Below are positions 1 to 12,189 of a DNA stretch of 64,000 bases, in pieces (positions within the stretch are counted from its first letter, which is position 1; each line of letters begins with the position of its first letter). This DNA comes from Ganoderma boninense (taxonomy: Eukaryota > Basidiomycota > Agaricomycetes > Polyporales > Polyporaceae): assembly GCA_002900995.3 (NCBI GenBank), contig CM035311.1, forward strand, positions 3,534,001-3,598,000, written 5' to 3'. The position numbers and the translations under genes are program-made. The notes beneath the pieces were generated by a model. That model made no database searches and was not told the origin of the DNA. It saw only the letters and a program-made list of their open reading frames with translations.

Positions 1-1238
1 GAGCCCGCCACCAAACATGAGCGCTTAAAGGGCGCAATGGCTCGCGACGGGGCTCGAGGGCAGATGCACCGGGTTTCTAGGCTTCTGGAGGCCGCACTTC
101 GAGTGAAAAGGATAGGCTTATGGTATACAAATATATTTGCTAACTGTCAGAGAGCACGACGCAAAGTTCAAGGCGGAAAATCGCAACAAAGTGTACTACA
201 TGGAAGAAAAGCTGAACTTGAGGGAGGAGGAAAGAAGTACAACACGAAGGCGCATCCATCGCGTAGAAGGCAAGGTTCACCCGGTTGAAACAAGCCCAAA
301 GTGAAGAAAATCGGTGAGGAACTTCGGGAGGAATTGTAATCGCGAGTGGAGGCTTGACGCCGGGAGAAGCAAAGAGTTATACAGAGAGACGCGGCGGCGC
401 GCGCGCCGCCGCGAGACCCCAGGGGATATGGTGAAAGGAAACACGATTTGTGGCTCATTTTTCGCCATTTCTTAGGCCAGATTGAAGGACTCGGTGGGAG
501 AGGAAGGTGGCAGGAGAAGGGAGAGCGCGCCTTCGGCGCGCTGCCCACCCTTGGCACCTTTTTGGGCCGCTTCGCGGCCGGGCCCCACCCTTGGAATGAC
601 TAATTTGCCGCTCGGACGACATCATTAATATTGGCCTGCATTTGCCGCCCGTATCCAAAATCACGGGATCGTGTTATTATCAGTGATCGGGGGCCCAGTT
701 GAATCGAGACCCCGAGGCACCCCGCCTCATACCCTCACAGCGACGAGCACTTGGTTGGCCCACCTTTCGTCATAACGACTACAATCGGGCTTATACAGTA
801 CTAGGCCGAGGTCGATGCTTTTTAAACCTTCAACGTCTTATCTTTTCGCCCACCTTGAATTTAAACATTCAGTTTATAAAGGACGGTGCGAATACCTCCT
901 CACTTCTGGTGGCACCCTCGCCCCCTGCAATTTCACACTCAATCCCGTACTGATTTCCGCGATCCTCAGGGACACTCAGCGCCGCATCTCAACAGCACGG
1001 GCTCACGCCCCGCAGTACTAGTGTCAAGGTCCGTAGAGTGGTAAGATAGCGATCTTACGTGAAGACTCCTTGATATAACTTGCTTATGGGATGCCAACGT
1101 CATGCAGTATCATCTTAGCAGGCCAGTCCACAATCGATGTAACGAGACGCGGTGACAATCTCACTCAGATACTCGGTCGGATACCTCGAGGCAAGTTAGT
1201 ATTTCGAGACAATTTGTTCGCCGCAGCCGTCGGGCGGG
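1..1238. other. No gene recognised
   Basis: No open frame here has a recognisable family or a convincing splice structure. Bases 14-26 resemble a block (ACATGAGCGCT) also found downstream of the CGG-N6-CCG motifs of F-box genes 2 and 3 (near 5070 and 46105). This stretch may therefore hold the remains of another F-box promoter. A GC-rich stretch lies near 388-410. Confidence 0.5.
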
Positions 1239-2493
1239 GTGGTCACTTTCGGCACGCCCCTTGATGTTGCAATTCATCGGAACCGCAGCTGGTCGCCAAT
1301 GGGGGCGATACCGAGGGGCTCTTCCGCACCGCGGTCCTGTTCAGCGGCACCCTGCTCCCCACGGGGGACATCTCGGCCCAGCAGCCGTTTTTCGACAGCA
1401 TCGTCGCGGATACTGGGTGTGCTGTTTCCAAGGATCAGTTGGCGTGTTTGCGCGGGGTCCGTGCCGAGAACATCACCGCTGCTGCTGCCCAGATCCCGAG
1501 TTTCTTGGGATACAAAGTCAGTGTAGATAATATCTGCCCTGAGGCGGCGTGAACAGACTGACCAGGGGTTCGTGGCATTGTAGGGCTTCTCGGCTCCGCA
1601 GTGGTATCCACATGCAGATGGGACGTTCCTCCGGGAGCCCGTCCGAGATGCAGTTCTTGCTAGTAGGATCCCGGACGTCCCATTCATAGCTGGTCACTTT
1701 ATTTATTCGCTTATACCTCTGCACCCATCCCCCGATGCTCCGCACAGGTGACTCGTTGGATGAAGGGACAATATTCGCCTCCGGGGCCTTCAACATCACG
1801 TACGTCACGGTTTCCTCTTCAGCCCTCCATCTGAGTCGTGTTACTGATGCTCAATGTATTCCACAACATAGCACTGACGAAGAGTTCCTCGACTACATGC
1901 TACTTCCCCGGCGCGTCTAGCGCGGAGGTCGCGCCGCTCCTCACCCTCTATCCGGACGATCCTGCACAGGGCTCGCCCTTCGGCACAGGAGACGCGAACC
2001 AGCTTGCGCCCATGTTCAAGTGCATAGCCGCGTTCGAGGGCGATTTCCTTCTCCAGTACCAGAGGAGGTCGCTCCTCCTGCATATGTCGGCTAAACAGCC
2101 CCCGTGGTCGTACCGTATGTGCATAGCGTGTTTCGCTCGTCCATTGCTCCCTCTGATTCCTTGTAATTGAACAGTGGTCGACAGGAGCCCCTTACCAGGT
2201 GTCGGTATCGTGCGTTCAATCTCATCTCCTCCACTCACCCACCAGTCCTAACCACACGGCAACGACATCCTGGCTCTCAGCCGAGGCGAAGACTTCCTCG
2301 ACTACATCATCCAGTTCGTGGCGACGCTCTACCAGAACGGCGGCTCGAACAGGACGATCTCGTGGCCGCGATACGATCCCGCCAGATCATTTCGGTCCTG
2401 GATGGCGAGGAGCCACTCACGATTGCACCGGATGACGCGCGGGAGTCGGCGATGGAGGCTGTCGCGGCGTTGAGTTTCAAGTACCCTCTTTGA
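1239..2493 (+). pseudogene. Decayed type-B carboxylesterase
   Basis: Pieces of a carboxylesterase (COesterase family, secreted alpha/beta hydrolase) are spread over all three plus frames. They line up in order with the intact gene at 43.6-46.0 kb. Visible blocks are the region after the nucleophile elbow (about 1280-1510), the SLDEG-type block carrying the catalytic acid (about 1750-1800), the block reading TDEEFLDYM (about 1878), a long well-kept block (about 1915-2110), an HGND block that would hold the catalytic histidine (about 2261), and a C-terminus ending SFKYPL at 2493. In-frame stops (for example at 1550-1560), frame changes and loss of everything N-terminal to about 1240, including the GxSxG serine, make it non-functional. 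It lies immediately upstream of F-box gene 1, the same order as the intact pair at 43.6-48.2 kb. Confidence 0.85.
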
Positions 2494-2640
2494 GAGTCTG
2501 AGGACTATCACTTCAAAGACAAATGTTTACTGCTGCGAGAGCCCACGAACCTTTATTGTGTTGTGCTTCCTGTGCCACCGATGAGATTTCAGTAACTCAG
2601 GACTCTCGGCGCCGCTGTTGAACAGGCAGACAGCGCCATT

Positions 2641-2652
2641 CGGACTTTGCCG
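2641..2652 (+). promoter_or_regulatory. CGG-N6-CCG palindrome upstream of F-box 1
   Basis: The sequence CGGACTTTGCCG, 187 bp before the F-box 1 start codon. Near-identical palindromes occur at matching places upstream of F-box 2 and F-box 3. Inverted CGG triplets with a 6-bp spacer are a known Zn2Cys6 binding geometry (the Ppr1 type). Binding here is inferred only from conservation. Confidence 0.45.
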
Positions 2653-2838
2653 AGACAAATTAGCGCCAAATCAGCGTTTGGTGGCTTGTGAGTCGTGCAA
2701 CCACCCGCATGTTCTGTCACTTGTTCCACCAAGTCCACGGCAGTTCTGAGTCATCTGAGGTTTTACATCCTTGCAGGTTACTGCGCAAAACACGTTACTC
2801 GTCCTCCAACGCTTACTCTGGCTGCTAGGCTGCTAAAC

Positions 2839-4832
2839 ATGAACCTCAACCACCCACCGTCGTCCTTCTTCACCTTCAAAGCAAATGTCCAAGTAAGCAA
2901 AGCACACCTCTTTGACTTTTACCTGGATTAGTATTAATACAAATACAGCCGATTTCATCACCTTCTGGCAGTAGGCCACCCAACGGTCGAGCGTTTGCAC
3001 AGAGCCGCCCGTCGATCTTGGTCAATTGCAAGACATCCACAGAGGCACCCGTCATCTCGCTTTGTTCCGCTTTCAACGCCACAGCTCCAGCAAATCACCT
3101 CCCCGCAGAGCTCGTTATCAAGGTCTTGACCAGTGGCGCGTGGAGCTACTGGTGGGAGCTGGTCGCCCTCACTCATATCTGCCAACATTGGCGCAATGTC
3201 GCGCTCGGGACGCCGGAACTGTGGAGAGACGCTGTTTGTTCTGGACTGAAAGGAAGGACATCATGTTTCGGGAGGGACTGGTTGCGCCCGGTGTTCTCGT
3301 TCCTTCCAACGCTGCTTGCACGGTCGGCGCCGTTGCCGCTCAGGATTGATTTGCCACAACCCTCGATCCTCGAAACTCTACTTGCGCACGGCCTCGTTGG
3401 CTCTTATTTCGGCCGGCTGTGCCACTTGTCGGTCAATGTGCAGTACGCCAGTGATGTCGCGGAGGTACTTCAAATAGTCCCCTCACGCATACGGACCGTG
3501 GAGACCCTGCACATACTCCACGCCAACCGGCCGGAAGGCACCCGACCCATCTCTCTCGACAATGTACCCTCTTGGCAAGATGCGGATCTCCCTCACCTCC
3601 ATACCCTCACCATCCCGGGTCTCTGCTTCACAAGCGCCATCGCCGTGGCATCCTTGAGGACCCTCGTCATGTCCGACAGGTGTCGGAGCCACGACGTCTT
3701 CCTCGCCGCTCTCGCCAGGTGTTCCCGCTCGCTGCGATCACTGACGCTCCTTCGATGGACGCATCAGGACCGGCCAACCAAGGCACCAGCCTCTACCACC
3801 TCCGTCGTGCCACTTCTGGCCCTCCGTCGTTTCGAACTAGCGTTGGACGGACAACTTCCCGATCTCCGTCCCCCGACCTTGCTCTTCGCCAGCCTTGCGC
3901 TGCCGCAGCGCGTTGTCATCCACATCAACTGGTGCTACTTCGCAGGGAACACGCGCGAGCTGGTGCCGAAACACGTCGTGGGCCTCCACACGCCCCCCTT
4001 CTTCGACTCCGTGAGTCTCCACCTCTCCGGACGTCCCTACGAGGCAAGCGTCCATTGCTTCCACGGCGGCGCAGAGTGCCTGAGCGTGCGGGCAATTCCA
4101 GAGGGCGACCGCCGGAGATTCATTACTCAGTTCCTAGATCAGCACCGCTTTCCGGCTGCAACGCAGCTTGCAGTCGACCTCGACGTGTTTTCGCGCGATG
4201 AATACATGCCGCTCGTCCAGGACGACGTGTTGCGTCGGTTCGTGGGCGACTTCCCAGACCTGCGCCGCCTCGACCTGCTCGGAAACACGATCGGCCACGC
4301 CAAGCTCGCCATGGCCAAGGCGTTCCTCGACATCCCACCCAACCCTGCACAGGACCATCCTCGACTAGGAGCGACGCAGTCGACAGCCGCACCGAAGACA
4401 CTGGGGTACGTGTGTGAGGTGTCGGAGCAGTGCAAGCTCTACAATGCAACCGGATTCGTCGACGTCCTCCGCGCGCAGCTGGATGCGCTCGAGGCACTCC
4501 TCGCAGACTCGGTGGCAACGAGTGGCTCCCGATTGCATAGGCTGGAGTTGTGCATCATGTACACGCCATTCAAGCCACATCCCCCGCCGGAGACGTACCC
4601 ACACGTATACGATGTCTTTGCGAGCACGGAGTTGACCTCTTATGTGTCGTCGACGTATTTACCGCGGTTCGGACGACTCGTGGACGAGGTGGTGTTCGTT
4701 GGAGATGTCAAGAGGCGGGGGGCTGGATATCAGATACTTACAGGAGCAGCACGACAAGTCACAGCGTCGAGACATTCTCCAGGGAGTCGAGGGGTTACGA
4801 TGAATCGATCAGCTCGGCCCAAAGGGCGTTAG
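2839..4832 (+). CDS. F-box protein 1 (intact paralogue)
   Basis: Two exons, join(2839..2892, 2949..4832), about 645 aa. The intron has a GTAAGC donor, a TACAG acceptor and phase 0. Using the upstream exon gives an ATG start; the long exon alone has no ATG in front of the F-box. The F-box-like motif (NHLPAELVIKVL ... HICQHWRNVAL) occupies roughly residues 75-125. It is followed by a long leucine-rich, LRR-like region ending in a basic tail. F-box proteins recruit substrates to SCF ubiquitin ligases through Skp1; that role is inferred from the family and no substrate is suggested by sequence. It belongs to a local family with the genes at 5.2, 46.2 and 50.4 kb. No internal stops were seen, so it is probably functional. 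Confidence 0.85.
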
Positions 4833-5038
4833 AGTTCCTTGGCTATACAGTTTCTTTGAGTGCATCTTCATGGCACAACTGTGCATCCACTTGATAGCTG
4901 TATCCAGCACGTCGTTTTAATGATGAAGTTCAATATCAGGATTCAGTGTACTGTTTGTGAGCTGTTCGACTTCGCTATGCTATTGTCGTACCTTAAAGGA
5001 TTTGGAGCTTAGGCGATGTTATTGTTCCGGGTAGTACT

Positions 5039-5050
5039 CGGACTTTGCCG
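5039..5050 (+). promoter_or_regulatory. CGG-N6-CCG palindrome upstream of F-box 2
   Basis: Identical 12-mer to the one at 2641-2652 (CGGACTTTGCCG), 123 bp before the ATG at 5173. A TATA-like ATATAAA lies near 5126, between motif and start, so the motif is placed like an upstream activating site. Confidence 0.45.
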
Positions 5051-5172
5051 AGCCTCATTTCGGCGATGAACATGAGCGCTTCTTCACGAAATCATCTTTG
5101 TTCTGGATCCGCATCATATTTCCACATATAAATGCCCATTCTCTACCTCTGCTCCTTCTTTCAACCACAGAC

Positions 5173-6457
5173 ATGACCCCGTCAAGCACAGATCCGAAGC
5201 ACCCGCCACTCTTGGCCTCCATAGTTCCGTCAAACTCGTTCACCTTCACTGCATTGAACGTCCAGGTAAGCCACCCTTCCCTTGCGTATTCAAGTTGAAG
5301 CGTTGATATAGATTGGATGCCTTCGTACAACTCAGCCAATTTCTACCCCTACTTCGGCTATTGAACCCTCTTATAGAGGATCCACCTCACCGACTACTGT
5401 CCACACATCACAGTGGTCCGCCATCTCGCTGCGTTCCGCATTCAACGCCGTGGCTCCAGCAAACCACCTTCCCGCTGAGCTTGTGGCCAAGATCCTGTTG
5501 AGCGATGTATTCAAATACTACTGGGAAGTGGTCTTCCTCACTCACATATGTCGACATTGGCGCCATGTCGCAATGGCAACGCCGCAATTGTGGGCAAAAG
5601 CTGTTGTATTCGCAACAGAATGGCAGAAGAAACCTTTTTCTTCAGAGATACACTGGCATAGATTGCGGGTGTTGCCCATCTTACTTGCGCGGTCTGAGCC
5701 TTGTCCTCTTCGGTTGAGGCTTCCAAAGGCTTCGTACCTCACTTCCCTCGCTCAGCAGGACGCTGTCCTTAACCCACACTTCTCTCGACTGGCTGACCTG
5801 TCCGTCGAGGTGAGAAGCGAAGATGATGTCCTGACGGTGCTTCATCTGGTCCGTTCACACATGCGACACATTGGAAGCCTCCATCTGACTGAGGTCAACC
5901 GGCGCCGCAGGTGGGACGCTCCGCCGATCTCAACCAACAAGATACGCCCCTGGGACGACATGGAACTCCCCCACCTCCACACTCTCACTATCCCAGGCTT
6001 ATGCTTCACAAGGGCTATCGCTGTGGCATCGCTGAAGACCCTTGTCCTATCCAATGGACCTCAGAGCCACAACATCTTTCTCTCTGCGCTCAACAGATGT
6101 TCCCTCTCTCTGCAATCACTAACGCTCCATGAATGGATACATCCGGACTGGGGCATCGATGCACCAGGCTCCCCAAACGTCGTGCCGCTCCTGAACCTCC
6201 GTCGTCTGGAAGTAGAAGTGTACCACGCACAGCGCGGCGACAAGCGTCCTCCTACACTGCTCCTTGCTGGCCTTTCGCTGCCTCCGCATGTCGCCATCCG
6301 CATACGCGGGCCGTGCAACCCCGAAGAAATACGCCAGTTGGTCTCAAAGCCCCTCTCTGGGCGACAATTTGACTCTGTCAGCCTCCGTATCTCCGAAATT
6401 GCAAGCGTCCGCATCAGCAAAAATACACTTCCTAAACTAGCTCTTGATGGTCCCTGA
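5173..6457 (+). pseudogene. F-box protein 2, N-terminal half only
   Basis: Two exons, join(5173..5265, 5336..6457), about 404 aa. The first exon (31 codons, ending in a SNSFTFT-type block before a GTAAGC donor) and the F-box exon match F-box 1 and 3. The long exon is collinear with F-box 1 as far as the block FDSVSL (about 6370-6385). It then turns into about 20 unrelated codons before a stop. The paralogues continue for roughly 250 more residues, so the C-terminal half is missing. A complementary orphan C-terminal half lies at 42.35-43.15 kb. The F-box itself (NHLPAELVAKIL ... HICRHWRHVAM) is intact, so a truncated product could still bind Skp1, but loss of the putative substrate-binding half argues for a broken gene. 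Confidence 0.75.
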
Positions 6458-7395
6458 ACACCCTGTAGCCGACGGGTAGGTGAGCCAGAACACATCAAGC
6501 CGTCAAGAAGTTGGTTTGGGCGTCTATAATTAATTCAGGAACATCGGAGAGATCGCGTCAGGACCTCCAGGAGATTATGAGATCGGGACGGAGTTCAGTA
6601 ACCACTCGTACCATTCAGGAAGGTACAGGTGATCTCAGGGCGACTGTCGAATAGGGCCCTGTGGGGTAGAATTTGATGATACAGCTGTTGGATTGGGAAA
6701 TGCTCCACCACACCACTGTAACACGAGAACTTTAAGCGCAAACAGGTTGCGCGATTGCCAAGAATACTGTTTTCAAAGACTACACAAGCTCACAAACGTA
6801 CTCCCCCCAAGTCTCGATCACGGGAAGCACGAGGATTTCCCATTCGAGTCCGCGCAACGCTCCAGCATCAGTAAAACCTGCACAGCTCTGAGAGCTCTGG
6901 ATCAGAACCGTCCCAGACTTTTCAGACAGGATTCAGACATTTCAGGTCTGATTGGCGCCCAGACCTTCAAGACCCGCGTTCAGAACGTCGGGCGCTCCAC
7001 TGAGTTGCCCGCTCCTGCGTCCTCCCTTCTCGCTCTGAACTTTCCCGCTGAATCTTCCTTCCGTGGGCCAATTGCAACGTTTTTTTAGAGCTGCCGATTG
7101 ACTGGGTATCAACCAAAATGACCCATTGAGCCCAGCACCTCTCTGGTAAGTCAGTATCTGTCCGTGTCGCTGCGGTCATTTCCCCGCACTCTGTCCCCAT
7201 CTTCGAGGCGGTTTTTGTTTTTTTCCCCACTATTCGGGTTCAAAGTGTTCACGCATACAGTATGAGCTGTGTTAAGATGAAATGTCGGAGGTTATTCCAC
7301 CCCCAGGCTGTGATCCTCATGTTCGGAGTCCGGAGGTCTGGATGGTCTGGGACGGTGGCTGTCCAGTGCATCCAGATCTCCAGAGATTGTCAGTT
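6458..7395. other. No gene recognised
   Basis: No collinear F-box sequence continues here and no splice-consistent gene is visible on either strand. Short open frames (for example 6693-7088) show no recognisable motif. Confidence 0.5.
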
Positions 7396-8222
7396 TTACT
7401 GATGAGGGAGCTGATGGAACGTGAAGATCTCTTCGTGGTCGTGGCCACCTATGAAGTGCAGGATGAAGAGCAGGGAAAGTCAGTTAAGAACAGTATAATA
7501 CGGCTTGACTCACAATCGATGCAAGGAACTCTGTCTTGATTTGGGCCCAAGCGTTGGCCAGGCACGACGACTCCAGAAGGGAGTGCATTGGCGGCGATGT
7601 CGGCGAGCTCCAAGTGTACGAGGTCCTCCAACATCCTCGCGAAAGGAACCTTCCGCCCAGGTTTTGATTCGGGCGAGGGAGAGCTCCGTGTCCGTTGCAT
7701 TGGGGGGTCTCGGGTAATATCCGAGGAGGACTGGGCGACCAGATGGGCAGTTGTGAAGATGCTCGGCGGTGCGGCGGTTCAACGAGTTAGTGCGGCCAAC
7801 CTTGAAGTGCACGAGGTCCGGATGGGCTGGATCTAGAAAGAGTGAACGGAAGAAATGAAACATAGAAATATTCGTACCTTCAAGCTGTAGTCCATAGATA
7901 TATCCTGCTGTGTCGCCGTGCGGCGCCGTGCGCATCCGTTCGCGCAAGAGCACCTGAGTACGGTGCTCTAGATTGGAGGATATGTAATCTGAAATGGCGG
8001 TTAGTGGAAGTACCAAGAAGGATGTCAAATATTACCGCTGTATTGAATCACCCTGTTGCGGTACTTGAGGCAACGGAACGTCGGGTTCTCGAGGCCCGCC
8101 GAGAGGTGGTCTCGGCAATAGTGGGGAAGAGAGGCGCCACAAGGATAGGTAAGTGCCTTCTTCGCATCAACGTTCCTCTTGCAACGACGGTCGCGCTGCG
8201 TCATTCCGCTGCATCGGACCAT
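7396..8222 (-). pseudogene. T5orf172 / GIY-YIG-like protein with one frameshift
   Basis: Four exons on the minus strand: 8222-8036, 7988-7878, 7832-7514, 7448-7396. All introns are GT-AG and 44-65 nt, and the phases agree. The N-terminus has a Cys-rich block (RCSG...RRCKR ... YCRDH). The middle carries GYIYGLQL and FKVGRTNSLNRR, the hallmark of the T5orf172 domain, a GIY-YIG-nuclease-like fold common in agaricomycete proteins. The C-terminus is a LEDLVHLELADIAANA block and a PCIDCG ... EIFTF ending. The frame changes at a run of six G (7702-7707 on the plus strand, Cs in the gene). One base too many separates the GYYPRP and VPFARMLE frames. With that base discounted the model is 222 aa. It is either a recent pseudogene or a base-call error in the homopolymer. 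The biochemical role is unknown. Confidence 0.75.
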
Positions 8223-9500
8223 GATGACAGGTAGAAGATGGGGAACGAGCGAGCGAGCGAGGCCGTCGAGGGGAAGGAAGCGTTGCAAGCTTGTAGGCGT
8301 CGAACACAGGAGGATATGGAACGTTGAATGGTGGGAAGGAGGAGGGAGCTGGACTGTAGAGGAAGGAACGAATGAATGCGAAGTAGATGAGTGTGGAAGA
8401 TGTTACAGGACGTGTGTTGTGCGCAAAGGCGTTATCCGGGGCGTCTCCTGGGCCTGATTCCGCGCACCCATCAACGAGCCCCGTCATGACCTCCCACTTG
8501 TTGTTGCCGTCGGGTTGACCTTGGACTGAGCTTGTAAGCTCAGCTGCCAGAGAGGATTCATTGCGAGGAGATACAGGGGCAGATATCCCGTAAAAATGCG
8601 TAGGTCGCATATGCGACAACTTCGCAGACTTGATGTCTTCAGCATCCACCCTACGGCACTGTACAGCGTCCAGCCAGCCAAGAACTTCGAGATACACGCG
8701 TCAACGTTACATATCTTCATTATTAAGCCACTCATCGTCCGTGGCGTTGTTCACCTCGGCCGTGTCAACCTCGTCCACGAGGTCCGAGACCTTGGATTCG
8801 CCCTCCGACCCGCACATGAGCCTCTTGCTGACGCTGAGGTTCTGCGCGTCTGCCGTGGAGCGCCAGTCCATTGCAGGCAAGTGGCCCGCAGACCGGCTGC
8901 TGCCACCGTGGTTCTCGGGCTTGTTCACGGCGTGTTGCACGGCATACGTATGGTCCGCCGGGGAGCGGTGGGTCGCGGTGCGAGGTCGTCTTAGGGGTGT
9001 AGTCCTCGTTCGCGCTGGAACCAGGAAGTGGTGATAGTGGGTGGAGTGGGGTCGGCGGTGAGATAAGGCGCGTATAATGGGAGGAGCGACGTGGGACGGT
9101 CGGCCCTCGCGAGGAACTCGGAAAATAGATGCGGCACGTACTTTTCGTCCAGGCAAGCACTCCTGGCATGAGCATCGCTACACACCCGAGTGAACAACCT
9201 TGATGGCGTGGCGGGTATGTCTGACCCAACAGCCGACGAGTGTTCAGGTGACCGTTTCAGTTGCGATTAAGTTGCGACTAAGGCCTCTTCCTGTGAGCCC
9301 CTGTTCTGGAGCCTGTTTGGGGGTAACTACCTTGACACCGACCGCTCAACTAGAAGGTAAATGTGAGAGAGGACCACCAAGGACACCATTCGTAACTTAC
9401 TGGAGGGGAAACATAGATAGGTTGCTTGACTGGGGTCTTTGACAGTCATTAATTGTCAGCAGATCTAGAGATCGCCCTCAAATGATATCCGTGCAAAGAC
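8223..9500. other. No gene recognised
   Basis: Upstream region of the T5orf172 gene and sequence up to the palindromic element. A minus-strand frame ending at 8707 has a plausible acidic tail (VDEVDTAEVNNATDDEW), but no family, start or splice support was found. Confidence 0.4.
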
Positions 9501-9507
9501 CGTGTTC
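9501..9507. repeat. 7-bp target-site duplication, left (CGTGTTC)
   Basis: CGTGTTC directly precedes the palindromic element and is repeated exactly at 12183-12189. The match does not extend by even one base on either side. Confidence 0.85.
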
Positions 9508-12182
9508 CAGCTGCTGTTGTAGTATTGATGTATCATGTTACGACTAACACCCTAGAGCGTTTTACATCAGGTTACGGCTAAAAGTGCGATGTATCAGGAA
9601 CCTCTGGAGCCTCCGGGACAGCTTGTCGTCGCTTGCCTTATTTAGGAGGTCCTCCTCCGGGGCCACTGATGGCACAGCATTGCTGCCTCCCAGGCTTATC
9701 TAAGCTTGTAGACCACTGTCCCGGGTGCCTGGGTGCCTCCCCCATCAATTCTGGGCTCCCTCCCATCAATTCCGGTATTTCCCCATCAATCCTGGGCTCC
9801 CCCCATCAATTCCGGGTTCTCCCATCATTCTACCAACCTCCTGCCTCTCCTGTCCCAATATGGCAGTCTGTCCTTCCTCCCGGAATTGTGTTAGCTGTAT
9901 CTCCCTCAATTCTGGGTGTATTGACTTCGTTCTTTTTGCATTATGTTTGTCTAATTAGCGCGCTTCTAATGCACCTAACACGACCATACAACGAGGGTTA
10001 TAACATATACTAATGGCCCCTCTATATTCGCTCTAGGGGGGAATGTTTGGCCCATATCTCGGCCGTTTTTGCACGCATTTGCTCGCGTGAGGGCGCGTTT
10101 TGTTCGCGTAATCGACGCGCACAAAACGAGCCCTCTTGCGTCCAAATCCGTCCACCCGTTCTTCCGGTGCATATATCCCCTCCTCCTGGGGAACAGGTAT
10201 ATGCACCTTGGGAACCACTGGACCGATTGGCTTCGTTCTTTTTGCGTCTGGTAGCTACCAATTAGTGTATTCTAGGCGTACAAACTGAATACAGGCGCAC
10301 CCAGTTGCCACTGTAGGAGGGGGGCATCAATAGTCACCTGTAGTCGACTTCTTCCCCCCATATCTCCTTCAGTTCTTGGCCGTTTTTTGTGCCCCTTATA
10401 CGCCCGGAAAGCCCTGTGTAAGGGCTTTCCAACGAGCCTACATACGCCCAAATCCGTCCACTACAGCCCTCGGACCATGGACCCCTTCCCCTGACTACTC
10501 CCCTCCCCCACTGTTTGGCCCATATCTTGGGCAGTTCTGGGCCAATCCACTTGCTCTCTTTTGTGTCATATATGTGTAGTATACAACAAGCCAATTCACA
10601 GTTGAAAAGCACTATTAGGCATGTAGATCTATATACAGGGTGTTATCAGTAGTCACCAGTTTACCCCCCTCTGACAATTTTTCCATTTGCCTGATAAAAC
10701 ATACAGTTATAGGGTCGGATAGCAGCCAATTGCAGCTATCCAATGCAACAAAGTTGAGGGGAAACAGGTAAGAAGTCATTGAGATATAACTTGTGGAAGC
10801 CAAGGGGGACCCCTTGGGCTAGTAAGGCATTTCCGAGAGCAGTGTCTTACTGCCTGTCTTAAAGTGTCTTACAGCCCAGTGTACATTTGATCTATTAGCT
10901 ATATCTCATCCATTTCTTGACCGATTTGGATGGTTTTGGGCTTGTTGGAAAGCGGCTGCAAAGGGCTTTCAAGTAGTATATATGATCTACCCAGCTACCA
11001 CCACCTACATATATGTCAGAGGGGGGTAGATCTGGGTACCACTGATAACAGACTGCATATAGATCGTATGAGGGAATAGTGGTATACACTGCACAGTTAC
11101 AAACACTGCTATTGCATGCATAGGAAACAGAAGAGATCAAGTGGATTGGCCCAGAACTGCCCAAGATATGGGCCAAACAGTGGGGAGGGGAGTAGTCAGG
11201 GGAAGGGGTCCATGGTCCGAGGGCTGTAGTGGACGGATTTGGGCGTATGTAGGCTCGTTGGAAAGCCCTTACACAGGGCTTTCCGGGCGTATAAGGGGCA
11301 CAAAAAACGGCCAAGAACTGAAGGAGATATGGGGGGAAGAAGTCGACTACAGGTGACTATTGATGCCCCCCTCCTACAGTGGCAACTGGGTGCGCCTGTA
11401 TTCAGTTTGTACGCCTAGAATACACTAATTGGTAGCTACCAGACGCAAAAAGAACGAAGCCAATCGGTCCAGTGGTTCCCAAGGTGCATATACCTGTTCC
11501 CCAGGAGGAGGGGATATATGCACCGGAAGAACGGGTGGACGGATTTGGACGCAAGAGGGCTCGTTTTGTGCGCGTCGATTACGCGAACAAAACGCGCCCT
11601 CACGCGAGCAAATGCGTGCAAAAACGGCCGAGATATGGGCCAAACATTCCCCCCTAGAGCGAATATAGAGGGGCCATTAGTATATGTTATAACCCTCGTT
11701 GTATGGTCGTGTTAGGTGCATTAGAAGCGCGCTAATTAGACAAACATAATGCAAAAAGAACGAAGTCAATACACCCAGAATTGAGGGAGATACAGCTAAC
11801 ACAATTCCGGGAGGAAGGACAGACTGCCATATTGGGACAGGAGAGGCAGGAGGTTGGTAGAATGATGGGAGAACCCGGAATTGATGGGGGGAGCCCAGGA
11901 TTGATGGGGAAATACCGGAATTGATGGGAGGGAGCCCAGAATTGATGGGGGAGGCACCCAGGCACCCGGGACAGTGGTCTACAAGCTTAGATAAGCCTGG
12001 GAGGCAGCAATGCTGTGCCATCAGTGGCCCCGGAGGAGGACCTCCTAAATAAGGCAAGCGACGACAAGCTGTCCCGGAGGCTCCAGAGGTTCCTGATACA
12101 TCGCACTTTTAGCCGTAACCTGATGTAAAACGCTCTAGGGTGTTAGTCGTAACATGATACATCAATACTACAACATATGGTG
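9508..12182. mobile_element. Palindromic DNA transposon, copy 1 (2675 bp)
   Basis: Left arm 9508-10553 and right arm 11138-12182 are near-perfect reverse complements (about 1045 bp each), around a unique 584-bp centre. Ends read CAGCTGCTGTTGTAG on the left and, on the other strand, CACCATATGTTGTAG on the right, so the outermost 15 bp are only partly symmetrical. The outer part of each arm holds a run of CCCATCAATTCYGGG-type repeats (about 9740-9835 and the mirror at 11850-11950), like the subterminal repeats bound by transposases. No transposase is encoded; the open frames in the arms are mirror images of each other and carry no domain. It is therefore non-autonomous. A second copy lies at 36136-38839. 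A 7-bp duplication with very long inverted arms fits a foldback or MULE-like element, but the superfamily is not certain. Confidence 0.9.
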
Positions 12183-12189
12183 CGTGTTC
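12183..12189. repeat. 7-bp target-site duplication, right (CGTGTTC)
   Basis: Direct copy of 9501-9507 at the other end of the palindromic element. Confidence 0.85.

Noticed and set aside
9633..12057. Mirror-image open frames of 60-139 codons in the palindromic element arms (also 36.4-38.7 kb)
   Set aside because: They occur as exact reverse-complement pairs in the two arms, overlap on both strands and show no domain or codon bias; they are by-products of the palindrome.
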